Source of the DNA: Anthoceros angustus
Taxonomy: Eukaryota > Streptophyta > Anthocerotopsida > Anthocerotales > Anthocerotaceae
Direction: 5' to 3'
Assembly: GCA_010909165.1 (NCBI GenBank)
Contig: MU008154.1
Location: forward strand, 1,229,478-1,293,477
DNA: 64,000 bases
Part shown: positions 1 through 11,678 of the stretch, piece after piece
Layout: each line of letters opens with the position of its first letter
Position numbering within the stretch: position 1 is the first letter of the stretch
Translations under genes and position numbers: made by a program
Notes under the pieces: model-generated
What the model saw: the letters and a program-made list of their open reading frames with translations, nothing else
What the model was told of the DNA's origin: nothing
The model's database searches: none

Positions 1-330
1 ACAATAATCATCTTGCCATACCATTTTGAAAAAATTGACATTCATTTCAAGTTATTTTATTTTTCTCTCCAAAACATATTTAACTCACCATTAAAAATAA
101 ATTATTATTTAAAAATAGTAATTATTAAAGCTATTAATTTTTATAAAATGATGCAAGAAGACCAAAAACCGAGCACCAAAATGGAGAAGCAGTGGCTGCA
201 TTGATTAAGTGTAATAAAGTTCAATTTGAATCTTGCAGATTCCAATCTTCTCACAATACACTATGATCAAATGAGAAGATATTTTTTCAAAAAATATTAA
301 ATTATTAGTAATATCAATTTCGCAAAAGCG
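1..330 (+). pseudogene. Broken inverted copy of the pectinesterase gene (end of exon 2 plus exon 3)
   Basis: The plus strand matches the minus-strand pectinesterase gene at 528-2070. The piece at about 13-45 corresponds to the end of its exon 2. After a short AT-rich stretch, about 150-325 corresponds to the start and middle of its exon 3. The copy has many substitutions, frame breaks and early stops, and the rest of the gene is missing or lies outside the window. It is the relic of a duplication that left two copies head to head, tail side inward. The left limit is set by the window edge and the right limit is approximate. Confidence 0.75.
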
Positions 331-527
331 CCAAAGACACTAGCACAATAACTGTGGATTACCCTTTTTTTTGTGAATTTGGTTATCCAAAATCAAGAAA
401 AAAGAGTAAAACCAATACTAGATATACAATGGATTCATTATGAAATGTTTACCCCACTCCTCTTACCAATCATAAATCCCAAACCTTTCACTAAGGACAT
501 TTGAACTTGTTAATACTTAATATGCAT

Positions 528-2070
528 TCATTCAATAGTAATCCAATCCTGACCGTCTATAAAATCTGTGGTGAGAAATGGACGTGCTTCATCCTCGCTT
601 AGGTCACGATGCACCCATTTTGGAAAAGTAGCGGTATTAGCACCAGCACCTGTGCACTTGTACAACCCATAGTATGCAGAACTGCAAAAACACACATATC
701 ATGGGGATGAAATAATAAGTACAATCATGAAATTTAATAGATAACATGTCACAACATAAAGTGACAGTGACCATTGAAACTTACCTACGTCTGCTCTGGT
801 CTCCCCAATCGGTCCAAGGTTGGTCTTTGTTGATTATATTTGCAATATGTGAATTTGCAAATATCACTCGAGAAGCTTTACCCCACGCTCTACCAAAGCT
901 GTTTGAACCTGTCCCGGTGAGGTTGCAATTCAAAAATGAAAAGCCTGTGCTATCAGAAATATAATCTCTCTTTTGTGCTGTGAAAGATCCCTCATGCTTG
1001 TTTGCCGTAGAGTGAAGCTCACAATTCTATTAAAACGCAAAGTCACTTTTCAGAATGCCTAATTATATTTGATATTAATACAAACACCTTATGAAGTAAA
1101 TGAAGCACGAAGTACCTTGTATACGGATTGACCATTTCCACAGATGAAGTCGACGTTGCCAATAATTTTACATTTTTTGAAGAAATGTCTTCCCATTTGA
1201 TCATATAGAGTATTGTGAGATGATTCGAATATGCAGGATTCAAATTGAGCTTTATCACCCTTAATCAATACAGCCACTGCTTCTCCATTTGGTCGCCTAG
1301 TTTTTTGCCTTCTTGCATCATTCTATGAAAATTCGCATGATTATTATTTATGTTAATAAACTATTATATTATTTTTATAATAAATAAAGTCTTATTTGAA
1401 GAGTTAAATAAAATAATATACCTTAAAATGAATGTCAATTGCTTGAAAAAAGTCTGACTCAATGGTAATTGTTGCACTCTTAGACATATTACCTACTTCC
1501 TTTGCAGTATCATTCCATACTACATGTGTGTGTCTAGCTCCAGCTCCCTTCAATGTGATATGTGTTTTGTCGGACGGTACGTGTATCTTTTCCCTACACA
1601 AGTCCATAAATAATTTAAAATATCATACATATTTTTTTATTTCATACAAATATGTCTCACCTGTAAGTGCCAGGTGCAATATTGATGACAATTTGGTTGT
1701 CACTATTACTTGGAGCATTGTCGATTGCTTCTTGAATAGTCTCGTAGTGTGAATGGTTTCCTGATCCCACCAAGATGTCATTTCCTAATCCTACCAAGAT
1801 GTTATTTCCCGATCCTACTGAGATGTCGTTTGCTATGGAGATGTTATTTCCTGATCCTACCGAGATGTTGTGGTTGTCTCTCATAGTTGTACTCAAATCG
1901 TCTGAGATGTGGATGTTGACTCGCATAGTTGTACTCAATTGGTTAGTTGCACTATGTGTCCTGCTCAAAATTTTATGCCAATTAAGGTACTCTAGCATCT
2001 TAGGGTCGAAGAAAAGCACAAACCCAATTGTGAAGAGTAACCCCACCAATAGAACGGTGAATCGGGCCAT
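528..2070 (-). CDS. Pectinesterase-like protein with altered catalytic residues
   Basis: Five exons on the minus strand join in phase: 2070-1661, 1593-1422, 1322-1116, 1026-785 and 681-528, giving 394 aa. A hydrophobic N-terminal segment (about residues 4-20) should act as signal peptide or anchor. Residues about 60-105 are a low-complexity Ser/Gly/Asn stretch built from roughly 30-bp DNA repeats. The pectinesterase beta-helix follows. Family members de-esterify cell-wall homogalacturonan. The second catalytic Asp is present (Asp252 in a VDFI motif), as are the conserved Arg and Trp of a GRAW motif (309, 311). However, the usual Gln-Asp of the QDTLY motif reads His230-Asn231, and the upstream conserved Gln reads Glu208. 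The protein may be inactive or have a changed function. The tail resembles the plant PME53/63-like subgroup. The gene is much more AT-rich than its neighbours. Confidence 0.88.
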
Positions 2071-4078
2071 ATTGAAGAGTTGCTCACAAAACTTTTCAGT
2101 TCTTCGTGGACAAAAAAGAAGACGAAGAGATCCTTATGGAGATATCACTAATACCTTATATGGTGAAAGCACTGCACAACATTCTTGAATAGAGGACTTG
2201 TCTTCAACTTCAAGCTATTTTATAGCGACAATAGAAGTGTTTACTTTGGCTTGATGCCTTATATCTATTTTAACAGCTTTCCTTGTTCGCTTGAGGAGTC
2301 TTATCCATAAATCCAAGAACGCCCAACCCACTTGAATAGAGTCTTGTGGCCCATGGTCTTCAACATTGTGCACGATGTTTTATGATACTAATGCATATTA
2401 GGGTTGCCTTTCGTGGAAAATTTCATTGACTCTCCGTTCAACCCACTAAAAATAGAAACTTTTGACTATGTTCTTCAACATTGTGCACAATTTTTATAAC
2501 ATGCTATTAATTCATGTTCACATTGCCTTTTGAGGAAAAATTTATCCTCTATATTAACCCTAAATCCCTATTTTTGATTATTTTATCTGATATAAATACC
2601 AAAAAGTATTTAAAATAATTCACCAACCCTCAAGACGAAGAAGAAGAATTTTATTTAAGTCCACTAAGGACGGATTTTCGTCATGGGACTGAAATATGAT
2701 AACTACATAGATTGTGGTAAAATAGTCTGGACTAATGTAAAGGTAAAATTTAAATAAGATAAATAATCTTCAATCAATCAACAGTGTGAATAAAATTGCG
2801 TGAACGAGGGCCAAACACCACCAATCCTTCATCTCCACAAAAGAAATCCTCCCCACGAAAGAAAACCACTTGACCTGCAGCACGAGCTGCTCTTCCCGTG
2901 CATAAGAGAGTCAGGCTGACGCTTATTTGTAGGCTGGGATGTGCACCCAGCGATGCCAGCTGAACGCAACTCCCTAGCCAAACACAACTTTGGAGCTGAA
3001 GACAACTTTGGATCTGCCAATTTGGCAGTTCTTCTTGCTGCCGCTGACAAGCCTTGAATTCCCTAACATCGGCCTGGGTTCCAAGTAATGACTTTGTGGA
3101 GACGCGGAGCATAATCCTCGTTTTCAGTGCCCTCAAGTTACACCTTCCGTGTGTTGTTCGGTTCGGATGTGTCGAGGTTGGGAGTGATTGGCCTAAACCC
3201 TGTCAGCTGGGCTTGGATGTCCCCGTCGCCTAAGGCTAACGCAAACTTAATGAGCCCTGCCTTTCGTACCACCATCGGGGTCACGCACCCCGATGGTGGT
3301 ACGAAAGGCAGGGCTCATTAAGTTTGCGTTAGCCTTAGGCGACGGGATGTTGTCATGTGTACTTCTTTCCTGTAGATACGGTGGCAGCATCTTGACACCC
3401 TGCACAGCGTGGTTAGTCAGAACGGTGTGATTTGTGTCTGAGTTTTCATGTTGAAGTCTCCCATCCACCGAGAGACTTTGAGACCCCTGTGAGAAGTGAG
3501 AAACCTACGGAGGCAGAGAGGCTGGGTTCCCAGAACGACTGTTGCAACGAGTGATTCGCATGCAATACAAGCTCCGGCAACGATCAAGGAGCCCCTCAGC
3601 AAAACATGTCAGTCACCTCTCCAGCGTCGAGCCCATGTATCTAAGCTGTAACTAACCAGCTTTAAGTCACATCCACACATCACGGCGCACAGCAGCACAG
3701 CCTTCACCAAGAAACCGACGGAGGGATGAGAGGTAAGCTTGTGCCCGCCACACAAACGTCATGAGTTGTCTTACTGCTCACTCAACCCCGTTGGATGCTC
3801 TGGCCTAAGACAAGGAAGAAGGCTGGGGAGTGTGAGCGCGCCCAGATTGGCCCGGTGCTGCAGGTAACAGCTGCGTTGAAGGGCATGCCTTCACTCTAAC
3901 GAGGGCAGCTCATTTTCCTACAGTGCTGCAGGGCACGTTTTTCCACTTTGGGTAGATCGGTGACAGATCTACTATTGCATTCGCCCTAGTGAGCAGTGAG
4001 CAGTGAGAGCAGCCAAGGATCTGTAATTGGCACGCACAGGAGGGATATAGGTGTGATTGGGGGCTCTGTGCCTCACCC
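2071..4078. other. Gene-free interval
   Basis: No convincing coding region is seen. The first part (to about 2.75 kb) is AT-rich and probably holds the upstream region of the pectinesterase gene. The rest is of mixed composition and carries the hairpin described separately. The last few hundred bases should include the tRNA ligase promoter, but no clear TATA box could be assigned. Confidence 0.5.
3222..3346. repeat. Perfect inverted repeat, 59-bp arms, 7-nt spacer
   Basis: Bases 3222-3280 are the exact reverse complement of 3288-3346, separated by seven bases (3281-3287). There is no mismatch by eye. This could be a fold-back element, a small-RNA-like hairpin, a very recent inverted duplication or a snap-back assembly artefact. 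No coding function is apparent; short ORFs here are shadows of the symmetry. Confidence 0.95.
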
Positions 4079-7000
4079 ATGATCGCTACCACAGCCTGCA
4101 TCCGGGGTGGCGTGCAGTTGTTGCGTTACAGTCGTGTTCGCCTTCGACTGGAGGTTGGCGCCGGCGGCTCCTTGCAGTCTCAGGCAATCCCAAGGGGGGA
4201 TTGGGGTCGACTGTCTCTTCAGTTCATGGCCACTAAGGTATGGTGCTGTGTTCCAAATTGCTTGAGAGCACGGGATCTGGCTTGCGAGGTTCTTGTCTGA
4301 GCGATTGTTGTGATTTGCAGAGCGGTAAAAAGCGTCAGCAATGGAGAACTGTTCAACAAGACGATCCTCACAAGGTGGTGGTAGCCGAGAGCACCGGTGC
4401 ACCGTTGGAGGAAGCACTTCCAGAGTTGAAGAAACCTCCAGGATTGGCCAAGGTGGAAACGAAGGTAGTCGAGAAGAGGCCTGAGGCAAAACCTGAGACT
4501 GTCAAACCAGCAACTCCAGGAGGAGGAAGTAGATATGTTGCAGCGTCGTCACCGAGAATGTGGGTTGCAAAATCTCCGACACCTGCGGTCCAGCCGGCAA
4601 CCAAGGCAGTGCATACTCCATCCACACCCCGTACTCTGAGCCATGATGCTAAGCTTGGAACCGATGCGGTGAAAGGGACCACGTTGGTTTCGGACAAGCC
4701 GGCACCGAAGCAAGCTGACAAGAACCTGAAGCAATCTGACAAGCAGCAGAACAAGGATTCTGGAGAGAACAAGAAGGCTGCCGTAGCCCAAGCATTAGTG
4801 AGAGCCACTTTCTATCCCAAGTTTGAGAACGAAAAGTCCGATCAAGAAGTTAGGTCAAGGATGATCGAGGTGGTCTCAGCTGGTCAGGGTGTATTGGAGG
4901 TTTCTTTGAAGCACTCGGGATCTCTTTTCATGTATTCTGGTGACAAGGGTGGAGCATATGCCAAAAACAGCTATGGTAATCTTTACACAGCCACTGGTGT
5001 GTTTGTGTTGGGGCGGACGCTTCAGGAGGCTTGGGGTCCACAAGCTGCAAAGAAGCAGCAGGAATTCAACAGATATCTTGAGGAGAATCGGATATCTATT
5101 GCAATGGAGCTAGTGACGGCTGTGTTGGGAGATCATGGTCAGCGTCCTTTGAAGGATTATGTTGTGGTAACAGCAGTAACCGATCTGACTGGGCAGCCTA
5201 GATTCTACTCCGCTCCTGATGTTGTGGCCTTCTGTCGTCGTTGGCGACTGCCCACAAATCACTTCTGGCTGTTCTCCTCAAAGAAGTCTGTTTCGGCCTT
5301 CTTCACAGCGTACGATGCCCTCTGTGAGGAGGGGCTTGCCACCAGTGTCTCTCGTACGCTGGATGAGATTGCAGATGCCTCCGTTCCGGCAACCAAGTCC
5401 CATCAGGATGTTCAGGGAGAAATTCTTGAAGGTGTTGTGGCTCGAGTTGTATCCCCTGACGCATTAGTGCGTATGAAGGAAACAAGTCAGAACCTGCCTC
5501 CTGCTCAAGTGCCTGAAGGTTCAGCGCCCAAGGTGGGGCTTCGAGAAATCTTTGCCGCTAACAAGATCAGTGAGAAAGATCAGATAAAGGCTGTTCTTGC
5601 AGCTGTTGGATCTGATTTTTGCCCAGATCGTTCCCAGTGGCTTAATGAAGGGGATGGCACAGTACAGACTGTGAAGAAGGCAGAGACCACAGCGCTATCA
5701 ACTTTCTTGCAGGCTCAGCCTGCAGATAAAGTGACAGCTAAGGTCCAGGAAGTCATTCGATTTTTGAAGAAGAGAAACATGCACGTACGATTCAAGTGCT
5801 CCCATCATTCTGGTCAGAAAGGGGATGATGATGCTTTCCGCCTAATTATTCATGTACTTTCAGACTCTGTCTTCAGGAGATACCAGAATGACTTGAAGAA
5901 GCACGCAAACCTGTGGCCATTGTACAGGGGCTTCTTTTTGGATGTTAGGTTCTGCGGCTCTGATGTCACCCCATATTCTGCTGATGAAGCTGATGTCAAA
6001 GCCATCACTGACGTGGAGCAAACAGGCACAACTGAGAATTTGATGTTGAAGCTCAAGTTTCTACCTTATAAGCTTCGTACGTTTCTTATCCGAAATGGGT
6101 TGACAACCCTTTACACCAAGGGACCAGCCTCTTATCGGGAGTATTACACAAAGCAGATGAAGAACTGGGGCACATCAGCAGAGAAGCGGAAAGATGTCAG
6201 CGAGCTCCTGAATGAATGGGCGAAGTATATTACTGACAAAACCGGAGGGAAGCAGTTGAGTAGTGATACTTATTTGTCAGAAGCAGAGCCTTTCTTGGAA
6301 GCCTTTGCCCGGCGAAGTGCCAAAAACAAGCAGCTGGTAGGATCTGCGGGCAGTGTAGTCAATGTTGAAGATTTCCTTGCTGCAGAAAGGAGTTCAGAAG
6401 ATGAAATTGGGTTGAGAGATGGGGACGTATTAGACGATAGTTCTTCACCCCCTTCGGCACCGCAACCAGAAGAAGAGGTAAAGGCAAAAGGGTTGTTGGT
6501 CTTTTTCCCAGGAATTCCTGGATGTGCCAAGTCAGCCCTCTGCAAGCAGGTGATCAGCCACAACAGCAATGGGTTTGGTGATGGGCGAAAGGTGGCCACA
6601 TTGATGGGCGATCTTATCAAGGGCAGGTATTGGCAGAGATTGGCAGCAGACCAGAAGAAGAATCCAAATACCATAATGTTGGCAGACAAGAATGCCCCGA
6701 ATGATGACGTGTGGAAGCAGATTGAAACCATCTGTGAGAACACTCAGGCGCTTGGTGTGCCAGTTGTGCCGGAGTCAGAAGGCACTAGTTCAAATCCTTA
6801 TGGTATTGATGACCTGGCTGTCTTCATCTATCGGGTTTTACAGCGTGTTAATCACCCAGGAAACTTGGACAAGAACTCCCCAACTCCAGGGTATGTTCTA
6901 TTAATGTTCTATCACCTTTACGAGGGGACAGATCGGAAAGATTTTGAGGCTACACTGTTGGGAAAATATGGTCGCCTTATCAAGCTTCCCCTGCTGAAAA

Positions 7001-7752
7001 GAGAGAGAGCACCATTGCCCGCAGATATCTCGAATGTCCTCAAGGATGGGATTGCGTTATTTAGGCGGCACAAAAGCAAGCATGGAAAATTGGATGCTTT
7101 GCAGGGAAGCTATAAGAGTGATTGGGTGGCATGGGAGAAGCGCTTAAAGGAGACCCTGTTTGAAAATGCTGCACACTTGGATGCCATCCAGGTCCCGTTT
7201 GAGGAAGTTGCGAACTCCTTTGTCGTGCAACTGAAAGAGGTAGCAACTGGAGACAATCGCATGCATGTGGCTGTTGCAGAGGAGGAGCGGAACTTTAACA
7301 ATGTAACTTTTGCTGCTATTTCTTTGCCACAAGAGGAAATTTTGGCTGCTCTGAGTTCTCTCTCTTTAGCTGATACTACAGTCCAGGAATACCTCTCCGA
7401 CAAGGCCATCGAGAAGAGTCTTCAGAGAGCTCACATCACACTTGCTCATAAGCGAGCACATGGGGTGGCTGCAGTAGCTAGCTATGGCGATGTACGAGGT
7501 GTAAATGTTCCTGTGGAGCTGACTGCCTTGTTGTTTTCAGACAAGCTGTGTGCGATAGAGGCGAATCTGAAGTGTGCCCCTGATCGTGCAATCTTGTCTA
7601 GGAACGAATGGCCTCACATTACTCTTTGGACAGATAAGGGGGTGGCTGCCAAGGAGGCAAATAGTCTTCCCTCTTTGGTTGACGCTGGAAAGGCAAACCG
7701 TTTCCAGTTCCCAACGCCCAAAACTGTGGTGGGACATGTGCAATTCCTTTGA
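4079..7752 (+). CDS. RNL: Plant-type tRNA ligase (ligase, kinase and cyclic phosphodiesterase in one chain)
   Basis: This enzyme joins tRNA halves after intron removal and, in plants, also splices the unfolded-protein-response mRNA. Exon 1 ends at 4237, an 83-bp intron spans 4238-4320, and exon 2 runs 4321-7752. Two in-frame starts are possible: 4079 (1196 aa, with an Arg-rich extension that could be a transit peptide) or 4226 (1147 aa). In the shorter form the adenylated Lys is at about 201 (KHSG motif), the kinase P-loop (GIPGCAKS) at about 735-742, and the two HxT motifs of the 2H phosphodiesterase at about 1042 and 1103. The order of domains and the length (Arabidopsis about 1104 aa) fit the plant enzyme along the whole chain. 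Residues about 20-155 are a variable Lys/Pro/Ala-rich linker. Confidence 0.96.
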
Positions 7753-9618
7753 GTCAGATTTGGGGTCACTGTAAAGTTGGGTCTGGCAAGAATTTGACCG
7801 GACTTACGTGAAGTTTCTGAGCAACACTGGGATTGGCAATTGGTGCCTTCGCAGCTAGCTAATGTCTAATCTAGACTTTGGTAGCGGACTGATAACACAA
7901 TTTATTCAGGAGCAGGCAGAGGACCTATCGTAGAGCATGATTGAAAGTTTGGGACGTGCTATGCCATCTTTCCGGAGAAAACTGAAAACAAAGTTTTTGA
8001 GTTGAGAGAGTGACAACAGAGTTTACTGGATTTGAAAGTTCTTTCTGTAACTCTCATGTTTGTTGTGAGCGGCCACTGGAAGAGTTCTTGCGGCTCGGCA
8101 CCTTTCACCCTTATCACTTGCTGCTTGGATATCATGATCAAAGTCCACGGGGCATCAACTAGTCGCTTATCAACTAAGTACAGTGCTCATTTCTATTTCG
8201 CTTTCTGTCTCCTCACCACCCACCATCTCTCGTTGCTCATTCTTCATCTAACGTCTTCCGTGTCATGTATACAGAGTCATTGCTGCATGTACCACTGTAA
8301 ATCTCGTTGGAGGTCTACCTTCCTGAAAGTCCTTCACCCACCCTCGTGTTCTGAAACCGTCACACACGATATGTACGTGAGCTTGTGCTTTTAGTGCAAC
8401 TGGACTGCGGCTGTTGCTCACGGACGGAAGGTCGTAATGTAGAACGTAAGTACATTGCCACGAAAGGAAAAACGTGATGATGCCATCCGACTTTAGGTTT
8501 AGATTTGTAGAGCTCCAGGGAACTCTGCCCAAAAAGTAGGGTATGCCGCTTTTTGTATCCCACGCACGGTATTCTTTAGTAAAAGGCGAAAGAATAGTTC
8601 GCTATGCGTTGAATACGCGACCCTGTAATTGGAGTACAGTGCCCCCGATTATATCGCAGTGAAGGGGCTACGCATACACTGGGAACGATATGGGGTAATA
8701 ATATTCCATGCTGAAAGCAAACCCTGCTCTTGACGTCAGACTGTCCAGCCTTGATTGCGTTTCCTATTGTGTTTTTGGTACTTGACAACTTGTACTATGG
8801 TGTGCCTAAGCTAGTTGCACCAAGGGCATCCACTCCCTTTAGGCACCCCATCTAAGTACCGATCTAAGCGCAGGATGCTTAATCACGACGTTCTTAGTGG
8901 ACTTCAATAAAATTCTTCTTCTTCTATTCCCTCATATGTTATGTGCGCGACACATAGACCTCAGGGGCTGCGGAAGTATTAGAACAGGATCAATTCTCAG
9001 AGCATGTTGCTCGGGGCCAAGTTTAGTGCAGGCCCCCGATGCCAGTGGCACGAAAATCTACAGTCTGTGGATGGAGCTGGGGACACTGGATTCTCATTGG
9101 ATCCTGAATGTTTTCAATCCATGACATAACTACTCACAACGTGGTGTGAAAGCAAGGCCCTCGATGAAAGGAGAAGCCTGAGGTTGGGGAATACTGCCAC
9201 CCTCGGAATCATCAGCGCCGGTGACAACAAAAATGGAACGGCACAATGCAACTCACTGTGTGCCCTCAGGAGGGTCAGACAATCACACAATACTCCCTGA
9301 ACCGCAAGAGAACGAGGATCACATACACGCACATCATCGCCCATCATCAGTGGGTATCTCTCTTCCATGGCTCTGCAGTAGTCGGACGACATCTCCTCTC
9401 TCGGCCGTGGCTGCTTGAGCCAAAAAATGGGGTGGGTCGAAGCGCCTGGAACAGAATTCGCCAAGCAACACCTTCCAGCCTTCCCTTCCAGACGACCCAT
9501 GCCTGACACCCACGCAGGTTGTCACATGGCGTCCTCAACCCAGCAGCACCTGCCAACCTCCCGCGGCAGCATGCACGAATCACAGACTCCTCCTGTGTCG
9601 GGAACAAGGACTCTCCTC
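7753..9618. other. tRNA ligase 3' flank and gene-free interval
   Basis: This interval holds the 3' UTR of the tRNA ligase gene and then sequence without a supportable gene. A possible polyadenylation hexamer (AATAAA) lies near 8907 on the plus strand. The downstream end borders the 3' end of the minus-strand SKIP8 gene, so the two genes converge here. Confidence 0.4.
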
Positions 9619-10675
9619 TCAGCCCAGCATGGCAAACTCCGCACCCCCTCCCTCCAGCTGCGGCGAGCTGTGATGGTGCACGATGTACCACTGCCCCCCG
9701 TGATACTCGAAGCAGTTGGTCGCCAGCAGAGGCTCCCTGGACGAGTTCACGAACTCCTTCACCGTCACCCAGGCCACGTCCCCAACCACCCTCACACGGA
9801 CGTCCTGCAGCACGAACTCGTATCTCTGGCTCCAGTTGAACACCAGCTGCCAATTCTCCATGACCACACGATACCTGAGAGGCCCCCGCAGCTGCTGTCA
9901 GGCAAAGAGGCACACACACATTCCATCCCCCATGCACCAGCCACGCATCATAATCCATGGATCACACCGTGCCAACACCACAACACAACGAGCATCCCAC
10001 TCACCCGGACAGAATTTCGCCCCCGGGATGAATGCACTTGACGTAGTCCGCGGGGAGCCAGAGGCATTTCATGCCCTTGAGCGACTTGGCCTGGAATTTC
10101 TTGTAGAACTCCGAGTTCACCTCGTTCACGGCCCTGGTGACGGCGTAGTGCGCCTTCCAGCCGAACTTAGGCACCCAGGCCTCCTGCTCCCCGTTAAAGT
10201 CCTTCCGGAAGAGGGCCTTCCAGGCGCTGTCATCGTTGGCGGCTCGGCGCATAGCGGAATTCGTCATGGACACGCAGCACAGGCTCTTGAAGTCCAGGTA
10301 ACTGAGCGCGTGGTGCGTGATCTCGGGCACCAGCTGCTCCAGCGTCATGGCCGGCGTCACCTTACCGTTTGCGACGGCGGGCGCCGCCATAGCCGCCGCC
10401 GCGGCCTCCACCGCCTTGCCCTTGCCCTTGCCCTTGCCCTGGCCCTTTCCCTTGCCCTTGCCCTTGCCCTTCCGCTCCGCCTTCTTGGCCCCCGCCGTGC
10501 AGGACGCCAGGCGGGGACTCCCCCGCAGCAGCAGGCTCAGCAGCAACGCGCACACGCAGCACAGGCACGCCACAAGCACGGCGCACACGGAGCTCCCATC
10601 CTGCTGCTGCCTCTGCCCCGCCGCCGCCGCTGCTGCCGCGCAACTTCCTGCCGCATTTCCGGATCCCGCCACCAT
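9619..10675 (-). CDS. SKIP8: F-box protein SKIP8 with NTF2/SnoaL-like C-terminal domain
   Basis: Two exons, 10675-10005 and 9874-9619, join in phase to give 308 aa. The first exon has a hydrophobic segment (about residues 30-50), a low-complexity Gly-Lys run (about 70-85), then an F-box-like stretch (about 105-150) ending in a conserved Trp-Lys. The second exon encodes the C-terminal NTF2-like fold with a conserved His-His-His-Ser-Ser end. The layout of membrane segment, F-box and NTF2-like domain matches plant SKIP8, an SCF-ligase substrate receptor that binds the SKP1-like protein ASK1; its substrates are not known. The Gly-Lys run comes from a GC-rich hexamer-like repeat near 10.40-10.48 kb and is unlikely to be functional. 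Confidence 0.9.
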
Positions 10676-11678
10676 GCCTGCCGCTGCCGCTGCCGGAGCG
10701 CGAGATCGAGCGCCTCACCACCGGGGATGGGAATGCGAATGGGAATGGCGTCCAATCCGTCTCGGCCCAGGCCCGCGCCGTCCGACTCCCATCTCCCGCT
10801 GCACCCGGCCAGCCGCAATTTCTTGGCGATCGAAGCAGGAGCGCGCGCCCGGACGCTCGGACAGGGCGGCGGCCGAACATGCACATCCAACATAGAAAAC
10901 ATGAACATAGACTGCCAGTCTCGTCCACCTGCTTCTCTCCTCCTCCCTTGCCCGGTCCCCGCGGAGAGAGAGAGATATATAGACGGAGTTAGGGCACGCG
11001 CATTCTGTCTCTGCTCACCGCACCGGTTTCTTTGCCTTGGTCTTCTCCTGCAGAAAATTCGCACCCTCTCCTGCAATCCCACGTTGGTGATCATGGATTC
11101 ATGGCTCCTAACTCCGGCAGCCGAGGCAATGCTTTAGGCTTCAGTGATTCAGTCATGTCTCCCGAGTGGGGCCCTTCGCCCGCCCTGCAAATATCGTCGT
11201 GGGACTGCTAGGTGTCAGCTCGCCCGGGCTGATCACAAGGAAGGAATAAACTCCGACGCTTCCGACACGCAGGGAAGCAAGAGCCATGGCTAGGGCAATA
11301 CATTACACTCCAGCGAGCATGCCTTCCTTGCGGCCGGCCTGCAAGGCTGCAACACATGAACATCAGGTGAGCAACACAAAGGAGAATGCAGTGGAAATGC
11401 AACTGGGGTGCAGCCAAGGGAAGTGTGAAGGTAGTGTAGTAGTATTACAGTAGCTAGGTGTAGGGAGGAATAACTCTACAAACCTGTGATAGGTAGCCTC
11501 TCTGGCTCATAGTACAAGAAGGCTGTGCTGTGTGTGCATGCCAGTCTACCAACAGCCCACCTTAGCCTCACGTAGAATACATATCAATGTGATAATCTTC
11601 TCTAGGGTACAATATTGCTACAGTCTATGTAGTAGTACAGGTGCACTCAAGCCAAGGAAGCAGGCAAAGGCGAGCTCC
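10676..11678. other. SKIP8 upstream region and MYB gene 3' flank
   Basis: The first few hundred bases are GC- and pyrimidine-rich and should hold the promoter and 5' UTR of SKIP8 (minus strand). The remainder should be the 3' UTR and flank of the MYB gene. Long open frames on both strands around 10.5-11.1 kb have biased, low-complexity composition and are judged to be chance. Confidence 0.4.

Noticed and set aside
8587-8660. A stretch with stem-like complementarity, considered as a tRNA gene
   Set aside because: No complete cloverleaf and no B-box of the GGTTCGANTCC type could be placed.
9716-11137. Plus-strand ORF of 473 codons across the SKIP8 gene
   Set aside because: It lies antisense to a recognised gene, has Arg/Pro/Ala/Leu-biased composition from GC-rich DNA, and shows no domain.
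11160-11660. Additional downstream exon of the MYB gene
   Set aside because: The reading frame ends at a stop at 11679 after the conserved C-terminal box; sequence beyond has no open frame joined by splice sites.
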